A DNA stretch of 64,000 bases from Porphyra umbilicalis (GCA_002049455.2 KV919069.1:1-64000); one strand, 5' to 3'; positions 12,535 to 25,123 are shown, numbered from the stretch's first letter. Notes: generated by a model from the sequence alone, not told the origin. Numbers and translations: made by a program.

Positions 12535-13030
12535 TGTGGCGGTCGGGGGTCCCCATTTGGAAGGGGCGTGGCCCCTCAGCTGTGGACAGCGCTTCCCCGG
12601 GGGCCGTCCCAAAATATCCCGATCCGGGCCAGCAAGGGAATGACCTGTCCAGATCTCGGGGAGATTGGATTCGGTCGGGGGCGGGGCTTTTCCCAAGTGA
12701 TTTTCCCAGCCCCCCTACTACTTGTTTGAACTTTTCGCTTTGGAGGGATTTATCTGTTTGGCGCATTTGGGGTGGCTACTTTGGCCACCCGCGTTCGGGT
12801 TTGGGAGGGGTTTATTGAGAGTGGGGACGCCGTCCCCGTCGCCGTTTGATAAAACCAACTGTGCTTTGGACTACGATTCCCCCCTGGGCTTTGCCGTGAT
12901 CCTCTCCTCCCGTTGGGGAAGGCTGGGCTGTGGGTCGATTTCCGGGGCAGTTCCTTCGATGGACCGAGCTGATCAAGAGGTCACTTCGGCCAGACGACGA
13001 ACCAACGTGGTGGTGCTTAGAGCCGCTACA
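12535..13030 (+). repeat. 5' LTR of G2 (496 bp)
   Basis: It is the direct repeat of 21787-22283, with TG...CA termini and flanked on the outside by cactc. Confidence 0.93.
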
Positions 13031-13035
13031 ATTTC

Positions 13036-13053
13036 TGGTGGAGCAGCAGGGGA
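13036..13053 (+). other. Primer-binding site of G2
   Basis: TGGTGGAGCAGCAGGGGA lies five bases inside the 5' LTR. The same 18 bases occur just inside the LTR of G3 (34806-34823), and a close variant lies inside G1. The TGG start fits pairing with the CCA end of a tRNA whose acceptor 3' strand would read CTGCTCC plus A. Confidence 0.7.
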
Positions 13054-13173
13054 TTCCGGCCGTTGTCACGCCCGTACCGGGTAGCCGGTTCCCCGATCGT
13101 CTGTTGGTTTGTGAGTTGAAGGCGATGTGGATCTCCGCGTCGGTCTGTCGTCGATTACCGCCCGGCCACTACG

Positions 13174-14850
13174 ATGGCGTCGCCGTCCGACATCTCCAAG
13201 TCGAACGCGATCGCTAGCGGAATGCGGGCGGGTACATCCGCGGTGACCCCAGCGGTCACTGCAACAGGGGGATCCGCGGCTGGATCAGGGATTCCCTTCA
13301 CTCCGCCTCGGCCATTGGCGGACCTCGTGGGCGAAACGGTTCGTCGGGTCCCGCCGGGGGCCGGTGCCTTCCTCCCTCGACGTCACGACGAACGGACGGG
13401 ATTGGTGGATCAAGATCGTGATCCGGCGACGCCTCTAGCGATGGCCGATCTGGACACGGCGCTGTCGACGTTCCGCGAGTCGTTATTGGCCGACGTTTCT
13501 CGGGTCATCGCGGCGAGCCCCGCGGGCTCTGCTCAAGATGCCCCCCGCCGAGGTTCTCCAGTGGACACGCGGAAGAGCCGCAGCAAAGGGAAGTCACGTC
13601 GTCACCGGAGTCTCTCGTCGTCATCGTCGTCTTCATCTTCCTCGCCGTCGCCGGCGACAACCGACAACGACGACGACCACGTGGGGCGCAAGGTGGGGTC
13701 CGGCGATTTGGCGGTCCTCGAGTGCCCGGACGATCGCTTCGCGGGCGTCCTGGACTACCGATCGTACCGCCTACGGAACCGTCACTCGACCTACGGGGCG
13801 TCGCAGGCCCGCAAGATGGGACGGGAGGCCAAGAATATGAAGTTTTTCTTCGGGGGGACCCCGATGTTCAACGGGAAGGAGCCCCTCAAGGTCCTCTCGT
13901 GGCTCCGAAAGTTCGTCAAGGCCTGCGATGACAACGACGTGTCCGAGGGGATGGGTTTGTATCTAATTCCCAACTTCCTCGCGGGCGACGCTGAGACGCG
14001 GTTCACTCGGAACCTACCGGGGTCGGATATCGCGGGCGGACGGGGCTCGCTTGGATCCTTTCCCGCGGCGGTCAATTGGCTGTTGTCGACCTACGCGGAG
14101 CCGCACGCTTTGGGGCTGGCGCAGGACAAGTTTAGCCGGGCTGCGCTCGTGGACAACGAGGGGGTGGATGCCTTCGCGGCACGTCTACGGAGCCTCGCTG
14201 AGCTTTGTGGCAATATCCACTCCGAGGGGACGATGAAACAACAGCTGATCCAAGGCATACCGGAGTATCTATGGACGGACGCCTTCGTGTACAACTCGGC
14301 GCAACGAAGCTACCAGCAGTTATCGACGTACGTGGCGGGGAAGTATCGGGCCGCCAAGGACATCATGGCGTTGGCCAGCCGGGGGGCACCCGGGGGATCA
14401 TCGCGGAAGGGACAGACGTCGACGGGGCCCTGAGGCCTCTCGGTCAACCAACTCCACTCCTCGTGGGAGGAGGATGACACGGCGACGTACGACACGGTCG
14501 CGGTGCTGCCGTCGGGTACCTCGGGGTTCCGCACGGCTGTAGGAGCGCCCTATGTTCGGCGGGAGGCCCCGACGGGTCCCCCGCTGTGCTACATGTGTTG
14601 GACGCGTGGCCACCTAGTCCCTGATTGCAAGATTCTGACGGACAAACAGCGGGACCTCGTGAAGGCCGAACGGAGCACCTTCCTTCGACACAGGAACGCG
14701 GGGGCGGGCGCCCCCTCGGATCGCACCTCCGTCGTGGCCCTGGTGTGGGACGACCTGTTGGGCGGTGCGGAGTCAACGAGGACGGAATGGGGGGACGCCC
14801 CGCCCGTGGCAATCCCGGCCAAGGGGCGCCGCGGGGCGGGAAACGCCTAG
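13174..14850 (+). pseudogene. gag region of G2
   Basis: The frame opens MASPSDISKSNAIASG. After a serine-rich, basic linker it shows a capsid-like region with FGGTPMFNGKEPLKVLSWLRKF, followed by a CCHC zinc knuckle (CYMCWTRGHLVPDC) near 14587-14628. Matching capsid landmarks occur in the G1 gag (FVKAGDDNDVSEGRALYLLP against FVKACDDNDVSEGMGLYLIP), so the two families share a gag. Region is broken. Confidence 0.8.
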
Positions 14851-14989
14851 TGGGGGTGGTGGCATCGCCATCCCCCTCCATCCCCTCTGTCCGCCCCAAC
14901 TCCCCGGTCGCCCCCCGCCACGTCACGTTTGCCTCCCCGGGGGTAACCGCGACGTGGCCTGTCCCGGCCCGCTGCCCCTGCCGTCGTGG

Positions 14990-17900
14990 GCGATACCGCT
15001 CGCGGTTCAAGGGGACGCTGTTGCTACTACGGAAAGAGAATTTTGAGATTAACGCGTCGTACCAGTTGGCGCCGTGGCAGACCCCCGTCCCCACGAGGGC
15101 GGTGGTCGACACTGGCGCCGGGCCAAGTGTGATCCGCGCGGATATGATGCCCGAAGGACGGACCGAGTATGCATCGCGGGCGCCGCCCCGGACCCAAGTG
15201 AGTGACGCCTCGGGGCAGCCGCTCAAGGTGAACGCGGAGGTGTCGCTGACGATCTACGTCGGGGGTGCCCCTATGGAGTATGAGTTCCTCGTGGTCAAGG
15301 CATTGTCGGTACCGCTCATCCTCGGGTGGGACTTCCAGCCCAACTACGTGGACACCATCTCCCCCAGGACGCAGAAGATCAAGTGGGACGACGGCACGTC
15401 CACGGTGGCGACGCGGAGCTGGACGGGGAACACGCGGCCCGCGCCTTCTCGCCGAGGAAACAAGCCGAAGGCCCAAGCTGGGGCTATCCGGCTTCGGCAA
15501 GGGGTAACCGTCGGCCCGCGGTGCATCCAGGCGGTCCAAGTGTGCTGCAACGTCAAGGGGGTCCACCTGGTACGGGAACGCCCCGTCAAAATGAGCCGAC
15601 GGAAGGTACTGTTGCACAACGCGGTCGCGAAGTTCTCCCCCAACACCCCGCGGTCCCTCTACCTGACGAACATCGGGGACGTGCCGGTGCACCTAACGAA
15701 GGGGTATGTCATCGGAACCGCGAGACGGCCTACAATGGACCGCTGCACGTCGTCGAGGAGGAGGAGGAACCGGGGGCGGTCCTAACGATGGGGGCGGACC
15801 CCCGTGACAAGCCCGACGAGGAGTTCAAGACGGGGCGGCAAGCCGAAGAGAGGATCGACGAGGGACAACCTCCACCTCACCCGCCGGACAAGACGTATCC
15901 CAAGCCGGAGGTCCACTGGGAGGGCGTCCCCGACACGCTTCGTGGTGACGTGGACGACCTCCTCGAGGAATACAAGGCGCTATGGGCGGGACAACTCGGC
16001 AAGGTCGACGTCACCCCGCAACGGATCGAGGTGACCCCCGGGGCACGGCCACGGCGGGCCCAACCCTATCGGGCGAGCCACGCTTCGAGGGACATCATCG
16101 CCAAGGAGGTGCAACGCCAGCGGGACCTCGGGGTTATCGAGCCCTCAAGTGCCGAGTGGGCCTTCCCTGTGGTTCTGGTTCCGAAACCCGACGGAACAGT
16201 GCGGTTCTGTGTGGATTACCGCCGACTTAACGAGGTCACGGTGCGGGATGTGTACCCGTTGCCACGTATGGACGATTGTATTGAATTCCTCGGGGACGCC
16301 AAGGTGTTTTCGACGCTCAACTGAAACTCGGGGTATTGGCAGATCCCCGTGGCGGACGAGGACCGGGACAAGACAACCTTCGTTTGCCACGAGGGAGCCT
16401 ACCGCTACATCCGCCTTCCCTTCGGTCTGTCCAATGCCCCGGCGACCTTCCAACGGGCCATCGACATGATTCTCGGGGGACTCAAGTGGAAGAGCTGCCT
16501 CGTGTACCTCGACGACATCATCGTTTTCTCGCAGTCTGCGGGGGAACACGTGGAACATCTCCGGGAGGTCTTCACCAGGGGTTGTCAGGATAAATATCCG
16601 ATATCCCGGGCTACTGTAATTGCAAACAAAACGACTACATCCGACATCATATTGCCCGAGCAGCTCGGGATATTGACATTGTGGCGTCCAGGGCATCCCA
16701 TAGGTGGTCTTTTTTTCTTCAATGGACAATCATGGACGAATATTCTGCGACATATTCTGGATTATATCCGTATTCTGGCCGGGATACGGCCAAAACTCGT
16801 ATTCTGACAACCCCTGGTCGTCACGGCGCTGCGCGGCGCGGGTGTCTCCCTGACGGCCAAGAAGTGCCACTTGTTCCAAGAGGAGGTGGAGTATTTGGGC
16901 CATATCGTGGGCCGGGGGGAGCTGAAGGTACAAGACAAGAACATCCGCGGACTCAAGGAGGCGTCTCCCCCGCGGTGCAAGAAGGACCTACGTAGCTTCC
17001 TCGGGATGTGTAACGTGTATTGGAGGTTCGTCAAGGACTACGCCCTAGTGGCACGGCCGTTGGCCGCCATGACAGGTTCCAAGAGGCCCGACCGGGGGGG
17101 GACGCTGTCCGACGAGGCCCTTGGGGCATTCGAGGAACTCAAGAGGCGACTCACGGAGGCCCCCATCCTCGCTTTGCCGAGGCGACACGGGACCTACACG
17201 TTGGACACGGACGCAGGTGCGGGGCAGGTCGGCGCGGTCCTTTTACAAGAACAACCCGACCAATCCACGCGGCCCGTTGGCTATTGGAGCCGCTCCCTCA
17301 ACGCGGCGGAGCGAAACAACAGTACGACGGAGCGGGAGTGCCTCGCGGTTGTGTGGGCGTCCCTCCTTCTCCGCCCCTACGTCTAGGGGACCCGCTCCAC
17401 GGCGCGCACTGACCACGCGGCGCTCAAGTGGATGCTGCATATGGACGGGGCTCACGGGAGGCTGGCGCGGTGACGGTTGCGACTGGCGGAGTTCGACTAC
17501 GTTGTACAGACGCGCCCCGGGGCGTCACACCACGCGGCGGACACGATGTCACGCATCTCAACACCCGCGGGAGACGACGGGGCGATACCCGACGCGGTAC
17601 CTTGCCTGGCGTTGCCCAACTCGTCGGCCGCGTGGCAGTTACCGCCGGAGACCAAGGGGGGACTCCTAGGCCCCCTGACGCTCGCCGAGCTCCTCGAGGG
17701 GCAGGCGGAGGACGGATAGTGCAAGGAGGTCCGCGCGGAGATGGACAACAACGACAAGTCGCGGTTCCGCGAGGACTCGAACGGCCTGTTGGTACGCATG
17801 GCGCCGTTGGACGGGGCCACGCAAGTCTTCGTGCCGACCCACATGCGCTACGGGGTGATGATGCGGGAGCACTACCCTCCGCAAGCCGGGCACCCGGGCG

Positions 17901-19183
17901 CGAACAAGGTGTACACGTCGATGCGACGGTGGTTTTATTGGGAATCAATGGTGGTGGACGTCTACGCCTTCGTGGCCAACTGCACGCAGTGCGCGAGGAA
18001 CCGCGTCGGAAAGCGACGCAAGACAAACAACCTCAAGACCCTCCCCCCGACGGAACCGCTGACGGATCTGTGTATGGACCTGCTTGGCCCCCTTCCCCGG
18101 ACGGCGGCGGGGAACGAACATCTGTTGGTCATCGTGGACCGCTTCTCCAAGATGACGCGGGCCATCCCCCTTCAGCGGATCGACGCGGAAACCATCGCGG
18201 CAGCCTTCTTGGACCACTGGGTGGCGGCGTACGGACCCCCGGCGACGGTGTTGTCGGACAATGGCCCCCAGTTCCGCTCCACGTTCTTCCAAGGGGTTTG
18301 CTCGCTCCTCGGGATCTCCAACCGGTACTCCACGACGTACCACCCGCAGACGAACGGCCAAGTGGAACGTTACAACCGAACCATCGTGGGCCAGTTGCGG
18401 ACGTACGTCGAGGATCACCAAGACCGATGGGACGAGTTGGTGTCGATGCTGACGTTGGCCTACAATAGCCGACCGCAGCAGAGCACCGGGGTGGCGCCCC
18501 TCGAGTTCGTCACCCCCGAGCGTGTACGGAGTCTCTCCGTGGAACGCCTCGTCGGCTCCCCGGCACCCGAGGAGACGGACGGCAGCCCACGAGCCGTCCG
18601 CGAGGGCATCCGAGCGCGGCTGCGAAACCTGATCCACAAGGTGCGGAAGTCCCTCACGCTGGCACAGCGGCGGTACAAGAGGAACTACGACGCCCGCGTA
18701 CGACCAGTCAACAAGGACGTCCACGCGGGGGACTGAATGTTCGTCGATGACCACGCGCGGACCAAGTATAAGCTCGGGACCCGCGCGGCCGGACGGTACA
18801 AGGTGTTGTCCCGCGTGGAGGGCACGTTCTCGCTGGATATCGGCGGGTACCCTGAGACGGTAAGCAGCGACCACGTGACGGCGGCGCCGGGCCCGCCGGG
18901 GGATCCGCAGACGCTCCTGCAGAACCTCGGGGTGCCCCAAGACATCGTGGTCCCCGAGGGGCATCAATACACGGGCAAGGAGTTGGTCGGGGAGGCCTTC
19001 GTGGGCCACGAAGTCGCTGACGATGGTACGCTACGCCTGTGGACCCGCTGGTGGGGTTATCACCCCGAGGAGGACACCCTCGAGTTGGCCAGTCGATTCG
19101 ACAAACGTAAGGTGCACCAGTATATGCGGCGTGTGGGCCTACGAGTCGAAGAAGCCGGGTCGGTCGTCGACTTCCTCGCCTAA
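14990..19183 (+). pseudogene. pol region of G2: protease, RT, RNase H, integrase, chromodomain
   Basis: The region contains an aspartic protease (VVDTGAGPSV), reverse transcriptase (VRFCVDYRRLNEVT; YLDDIIVFS), RNase H, and an integrase with HHCC zinc finger, core (DLLGPLPR, SDNGPQF) and YHPQTNGQVERYNR. A C-terminal chromodomain-like segment (LRLWTRWWGYHPEEDTLE) ends at 19183. RT before integrase is the Gypsy order. The region is broken several times, one of the breaks being the MITE insertion. Confidence 0.85.
16576..16816. mobile_element. hAT-type MITE, 241 bp, inserted in the G2 RT region
   Basis: This AT-richer segment interrupts the GC-rich RT region. Its ends are inverted repeats, CAGGGGTTGTCAG on the left and CTGACAACCCCTG on the right, 13 bases perfect and continuing imperfectly. 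The flanks GTCTTCAC (16568-16575) and GTCGTCAC (16817-16824) are an 8-bp duplication with one mismatch. CAGGG termini and 8-bp duplications are hallmarks of the hAT superfamily. It encodes nothing and so depends on a transposase made elsewhere. It arrived after G2 integrated or in a recent progenitor of it. Confidence 0.85.
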
Positions 19184-19611
19184 GGTAATTCCCACGTGGG
19201 ACACGTGGGCTTCAAGTTTCGAATCGTGGCATCTTTTCGGGTTCGACACGTGTGCCGGTCGGAACCACGTGGCCGTGGTGGCGACCGTCCCGACTGCGAG
19301 GCGAGCTCGCGGTCTTCTCCGTGACATGGGGGGAGGGGAGCCAAGGCGATCGGGCGGCGTGGACGGTATCAGAGGGCAGGGGTGGTACGTGATGGCTGAC
19401 CGACGGGGGCCGATCCAATGATGGACCACGACGGGGTCCAATATTCGGCCTGACGAACAAGGGGCTCTCCCAAGGGTGATACGCAAACGACCCGCGTGGA
19501 GTTTATTGGTCGGTGACGCGCCGTACTGCACCGTCGACACTACAATACCCCCCCTACACTACCACGCGCTACGACTACAACTCCCGAGGGGGCTGCTACC
19601 CCACCCCCAGG

Positions 19612-21618
19612 TCAGCGGCGGGGCGACGAAGGCCCAACCCACTCGGGACCGGGCGGACCACGGGGACGCTGCGCCGCCGGCTCCTCGTGGTAGGCGTCGC
19701 GGTCGCGGTGATGCTGCTGACGGCGGTTGGCCCCACCGGTGGCCACACCGACCTCGCGAATGAGAACCGCGCGGATGCTACGACGTCCAACCAACTGAAG
19801 CAACTCCTCCAAGTGACGGGGCGGAACCCCGGGGTGGTCGCGGGCCCACTGGGCGATCGAGTCGCCAAGGGAGACCACGGTGTGGCTCAAGCCGGCTACC
19901 AGGGTCCCCGTGGTGTAGCCGCGAAGTTCCCCGGGGTCATAAGCAACGACGCGCGCCAAACCCTGCGGGACACGGTCCGAGGGGATGTGGTCGAGTTGGT
20001 CAAAGGCCACGTCGGGGATGTCACGGTGTTCCACGGGGTCGAACGAGACGATGAGGCTACCCCCGGAGTTACCCCCAGAGGGGGCGGCGGATGCGGCCGG
20101 CGGCGACGGACCCGGAGGGGACAACCCCGCGGCACCGGTCACCACGGAGGTAGCGGGCGGTGCGGTTCCACCCCCGGGGTAACGCGGGCTGCGGGCAGCC
20201 GAGACAGCGGCAGCCCAACCCCCACGAGCAGGGCCGTAGCCACGCGCCTCGAGGATGTCCGCGGTGTACGGCAGGTCGAAGGGGCGAAGGTCCTCGGCGA
20301 CCTTGGCGTGAGTGCCGTCGTCGTCCACCTCGAGGGACGCCCAAATCCAACCCTCGCGGTCCCGGCGGTCGGTGCTACGCGCGCGGAGGCGCTGGCGGAA
20401 GGACTCCGTGTCGGGAAGCTGGTCCGCGAGGTCCAACAAAGCCCCGAGGGTAGCGGCCGCCTCGGCGTCGGGACCCGCGGGGTTGATGCAGATGTTGGAC
20501 GCCCCGAGGGAGCGGATCCAATCGAGGAGACGCGGGGGGTAACGCCACAAGACCTGGCGGGTGCGGAACGTCTCGAGGAGGACGACGGCCGCCGCGAGGG
20601 CCCACTAGCTACGGAAGACGGCCCACGAGGCACGTCGGCCCGCGTAGAGGTCGTCCGTGGCGTACGCGTGCTCCCACGGGAGTTCCACCATGCAGCCGTA
20701 CGGGACCTCCACCCCGGACCACCACGCGGGAGTCGGCAAGTAGAAGCGCGAGCGGGTCGCCGTGGCACAGCTCGAGTACTCCGCCTGGTGCCACGCCACG
20801 AGGTGCCCGGTAAGGCCGCCCCGGTGGTTGCGAGCCGTGGTCAGCTGCACCGTCGTGGGGCCCTCCGCGTCCGACACGCCGATTAAGGGCGGGCACGTGA
20901 GGATGTACTCGAAGGTCGGCACCAACGGCGGGTCCACCGGGGGGTCGTCCATGAAGCCCACGTAGGACCGGCGGTACCCCACCTCGCGGCGACGCCGCAC
21001 CACGGTGATCGACGAGGCGCGGTCGTCCAAGGAAGGCACGAGGGCGTGCGGCATCGCCGCGATGTGCTTGGCGAACGGGTTGGAGGGGCGCGTCGGGTCG
21101 ATGCCCCGGAACGTCGCGTGGGCCAGCGACCCCGCCACCCCCATGCGGGCCTCCTCACGGGCCCACGGGGGCTTCCACGTCGCCGGGTTGGACAAGACGG
21201 GCAGGGGGCCCACGACGGTCTGGTAGCGCATCTCCTCGTCGGCCATCGCGGAGGACGACGCGGGCACGGGCGTCCCGTCGACGGGCGGCCGCCAGGTCCT
21301 CGGTCCGACAAAGAGGGATGGGGAGGGGAAACCCCCGGGGGCCGACAGAAGCAAGAAGCGGCGGGCGCCACGGGGGGGGGTGGATGGCACGTCGTGGGGT
21401 GGGCGGAGGAACGAGTCGGCGAACACCGCGTCGCAGCGAGCGCGGAGGGTTACGTCGTGGGGTGGCGTGGGGGATTCGTGGAGTCGCCTGTGTGGGAGGT
21501 GAGCCCGGGGTGTGCGTGTGGGCCCACGGGGAGGGGTGGGGCCAACGTGCGTCTCGGGGGGTGTGGGGGCCGCGGGACACCCGTGTGGGCCGCGCGCCAC
21601 GCCACGCCGGTGTCGCAT
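19612..21618 (-). pseudogene. Antisense coding region (aORF) of G2
   Basis: A long antisense coding stretch lies between the end of pol and the 3' LTR and points towards pol. It is not fully open. It contains WWSGVEVPYG near 20699-20724, which resembles WWASVEVPRG at the comparable place in the G1 antisense ORF. The sense strand here has no plausible pol-like coding. The function is unknown. Plant Tat/Ogre Gypsy elements also carry antisense ORFs downstream of integrase, but I see no firm homology to them. Confidence 0.6.
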
Positions 21619-21786
21619 GGGGCCGATCCCGTCCGCGGACCGACCTCGACAACCCCCCTGGGGCGAGGATCGGGGGGGGGTGTGGCGGTTGTGGCCGGCA
21701 CCCGGCCAGGGGGCCGGGCCGGAACCCCCTCCTCAGGGGTCGTCGCGGGACGGGCAGGGACGCCACGTCACGCGACGAGGGGGCTG

Positions 21787-22283
21787 TGTGGCGGTCGGGG
21801 GTCCCCAGTTGGAAGGGGCGTGGCCCCTCAGCTGTGGACAGCACACCCCCGGGGGGCGTCCCAAAATATCCCGATCCGGGCCAGCAAGGAAATGACCTGT
21901 CCAGATCTTGGGGAGATTGGATTCGGTCGGGGGCGGGGCTTTTCCCAAGTGATTTTCCCAGCCCCCCTACTACTTGTTTGAACTTTTCGCTTTGGAGGGA
22001 TTTATCTGTTTGGGGCATTTGGGGTGGCTACTTTGGCCACCGGCGTTCGGGTTTGGGAGGGGTTTATTGAGAGTGGGGACGCCGTCCCCGTCGCCGTTTG
22101 ATAAAACCAACTGTGCTTTGGACTACGATTCCCCCCTGGGCTTTGCCGTGATCCTCTCCTCCCGTTGGGGGAAGGCTGGGCTGTGGGTCGATTTTCGGGG
22201 CAGTTCCTTCGACGGACCGAGCTGATCAAGAGGTCACTTCGGCCAGACGACGAACCAACCAGGTGGTGCTTAGAACCGCTACA
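21787..22283 (+). repeat. 3' LTR of G2 (497 bp)
   Basis: It is the direct repeat of 12535-13030 and is followed by the target duplication cactc. The short purine-rich stretch ending GACGAGGGGGC just before it is the candidate polypurine tract. Confidence 0.92.
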
Positions 22284-23174
22284 CACTCAGGGGGGGGGGA
22301 CCGAAGTGTCGATATCGTCCGCCTTTGTGTTTTCTCCATCTTTATCCAATCGTTCTGGCCCGATGCGCATCAGTCGAACAGCGAGCGCCTTCGCTGCAGT
22401 CTTCGATGTGCATCAAAGTTCCGATCCTGTCGAACGCGGCGATGAGGTCCTGACTCGAGGGGCCGATGCACCTTGAATGAGGTACATTGTGGAATGGAGG
22501 AATTTGACGCACCTCAGTGCTGATGATGGCGAGAGTGCGAGACTTACACATCGCCACGTTGCAATCTCGGAGACTTGCTGGAGGATTCTCCTCCTGAGGT
22601 CCGCTGGTGTGAGGCCCGGATGGTTGCCTTGTCCTCGGCTCCAACCGTGCGGCGTCGTCTCGGCCCCCACCACCACCAACCCCCACGACGCGTTTGTTCT
22701 TCCTGTGCTGCTTTTTCTTGACGACCTCGGCGTGTGTGATTATATGTTCCTGCGCGTTTTTGCATCATTCCGTTGATTGTGGTGGGCATGCCCGATCGGT
22801 TTGCAGTCCTTGCTTTCTCTGTTTTCTCTGCTTGCCTTGTATGCCGATTTGCATCGACTCGTGCATCTGCCTTGGTGCGTGCTCTCTAACATTGTGTGTT
22901 TCGGCGTGCGCTTGCTTTGTCTGCTTGCTTTTGTTTCCCGCTTCCAATTGTACGCGTCGACCCGTCTTCTTTTCCTTTAAGATAACCTTGTCACCCTCAA
23001 CGTCAGTCGGTATGTTCCCGAAGGCAAGGGAGGGAGCGGAAGGAGGGGAGGGAGGATGTGGTCCGGCGGATCGGCGAAGAGTAAAGGTTGGTCCGAGTGG
23101 AGGGTGGCTGGCTCGGCGATCTGGTTGATTGAGACGAATGCCACGGGCTCTCTCCTTGCTCTACTCTGACTTTG

Positions 23175-23240
23175 TTCATGCGCTAGTTGTCCTCTGTTCA
23201 TGCGCTAGTTGTCCTCTGTTCATGCGCTAGTTGTCCTCTG
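23175..23240. repeat. Three perfect copies of a 22-bp tandem repeat
   Basis: The unit TTCATGCGCTAGTTGTCCTCTG is repeated three times head to tail without spacers. No coding or element context was found for it. Confidence 0.9.
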
Positions 23241-24512
23241 TTTGTGTACTCGTCCCTCGTCGTGGCTGTCCTTTCTTGCTGTTGCTCGTGCGCCCGTTGC
23301 CTTCGCATGGGATCTTACCTCTGCACCTCGCCCGTTTCACTGACAGCAGCACAGATTCAATCAATAAGAAATTCTACTCGTGTCTGACCTGCTACCGAGG
23401 ACAGCTGCCGACATAGTTAACTCCGAACAGCACGAATACACATATTGTTACTTCCCGAAGTGTATTTGTCATCGGGCTCGCATCGGAAGATGCGCATCGC
23501 TTTCTCCATCAGAAGTGTAGCGGAAACGCTCGCCGATGCACTGCATGCCCGAATCGGGACCCGAACGAAAATTGCGTTTAGATGGACGTGTACCAAATCA
23601 GCACGATGCCCCCAGGAGTTAGAATCAGCGTCGAAGTTTTCAGTGTTTTACTGTGTACCCAACCGCCAAGCCAAAACTGGGCATATGCCGTCTCAATCTC
23701 GGGCGACTGCAAGCGCTCCTAAACGGTGGGCCTTTTTTGTATTGCTGATCCCCGAATTTTGTCCTGGTGGACAGAGACTGACTTGCGGACCTACTCTCTC
23801 CACCAATCAGATGCGCCCCTGGGACTGACTTGGTGCTCCTGATTGCTTACATGTGCCCATACAGCCTGGAAATCAACATCAGCTCCTCTTTTTTTCTGCA
23901 CTTCTGGCAAGGAGACAGTAGAAAATCTCAAGATCTCGCGTGGGCAGCTTTATCCGTGCCAAGAAAAGCGGATCAAGCGGCAACAAACAGTGAGTTCTGT
24001 TGAATGCAAGGTCCTGGCACCGAATACGGACTTTCTTTTGGCTTCGATGCCTTCCTACTGTCGTTTTAGACCAGTAGAGTGCTTTTATTCACAGTCAGTC
24101 TCTGTCTCTGTCCCCCGGGACAAAGTTCGGGTATCAGCACCACTACAGTCATTGTGCGCTTGTAAAGCAGGGTGGAGCACTTTGTAGCCCACGTGAGAAT
24201 TTTCAGCTGATTGGACAATCTGTTCCGAAGCGACAACCACCCGAGGTGCTCATGACGCTCGATCGTGAACTTGAATCATAAATAGTGCAATGAGACACGG
24301 AAGGTCGTGGCAAGAAGTGTGCTCCGTCGTTCACGAGGTGTTCCTGGGGGGGTAGGCAGGCAAAATTTGACAGACTTGAGGCAGAGGATTACTCGATCGC
24401 AGATCAGCTGTGAGTCATCAAACCAAGTGCCATCAAGAGCGGTGGGCCCCGCACCGGAGCGATCGAGTTGTATGAAGCAGGGTACCTTGTAGCGGGACAC
24501 ATATCAATAGAA

Positions 24513-24536
24513 GCCCCCCCCAGCGGCAGGGGGGGC
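24513..24536. other. GC hairpin
   Basis: GCCCCCCC and GGGGGGGC form an 8-bp stem around an 8-base loop. No neighbouring gene suggests a role. Confidence 0.5.
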
Positions 24537-25074
24537 TGTCAGCGAAGCTCGTGCAAATTCGTTTTGCAAGGACTACACGCCAATGTGAACCGATAAATAC
24601 TTATTGAGAAGCATCTAAGCACGTTTCTTGTCGCCACGTTGGCCGAAGATCCGCTTTCTTCGTCGGAGCTATCAGGTGCCACCCACGTCCTTTCCCGCCG
24701 TTGTTGACAGTCCCCCGGCATCCAATCCCTCTTTTCTGCCGGCCTTCTGGTTGAGAAACCGCTTTGGTCCAGGACTCTTTTTATCCTGGTCAAACTACCC
24801 CTGGACCTCTCATCGCAGCCCGCGGCGCCCCAGCGCCCCCTCCCCACAACCAAACGTAAAATGACCACATTCTGTCATCGCCGTCATCACACACACACCC
24901 CACCCATCCTGAGCCCTCGCAATGGACCACCACACTGGAGGCTCGCTAGCACGAGCTGGGGGGACAGCCTCCAGATCAAATCTACAACAGCCGAAGCCAC
25001 ACTCTCACTTCTCATTCTAGTTCCATTCCCAACACAATACGACAGAGCGACATCCGCAGAATGCAGCGAGGGGT

Positions 25075-25123
25075 GTATCCGTATGATAACATTCAACAAC
25101 CAAGGGTCACCATTCAACAACCA
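25075..25123. repeat. Left terminal inverted repeats of the pogo-like element
   Basis: Two motifs lie nearly adjacent. GTATCCGTATGATAACATTC... pairs with 27633-27659, and AGGGTCACCATTCAACAACC pairs with 27465-27485. Both end in the shared core CATTCAACAACC, a candidate transposase binding site. Confidence 0.75.

Larger units (their letters stand above)
12535..22283 (+). mobile_element. Ty3/Gypsy chromovirus-like retrotransposon G2 (9749 bp)
   Basis: The LTRs (12535-13030 and 21787-22283) start TGTGGCGG and end CGCTACA. The 5-bp target duplication cactc lies at 12530-12534 and 22284-22288. Parts in order are primer-binding site, gag with zinc knuckle (CYMCWTRGHLVPDC), protease, reverse transcriptase, RNase H, integrase, a chromodomain-like C-terminus, then an antisense coding region (19612-21618) and the 3' LTR. 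A 241-bp hAT-type MITE sits in the reverse transcriptase region. The LTRs differ at roughly 3 percent of positions by eye. The coding part is broken in about half a dozen places, so this is the most decayed of the three large Gypsy elements. Confidence 0.93.
22289..25074. other. Non-coding interval between G2 and the pogo-like transposon
   Basis: I see no gene I can support. GC content drops compared with the neighbouring elements. The stretch around 22690-22990 is T-rich and yields a Cys/Leu-rich frame with no domain. A three-copy 22-bp repeat (23175-23240) and a strong hairpin (24513-24536) are the only local structures found. Confidence 0.5.

Noticed and set aside
23175-23240. Three-copy 22-bp repeat considered as a CRISPR-like array
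   Set aside because: There are no spacers between the copies, and the host is eukaryotic. It is a plain tandem repeat.
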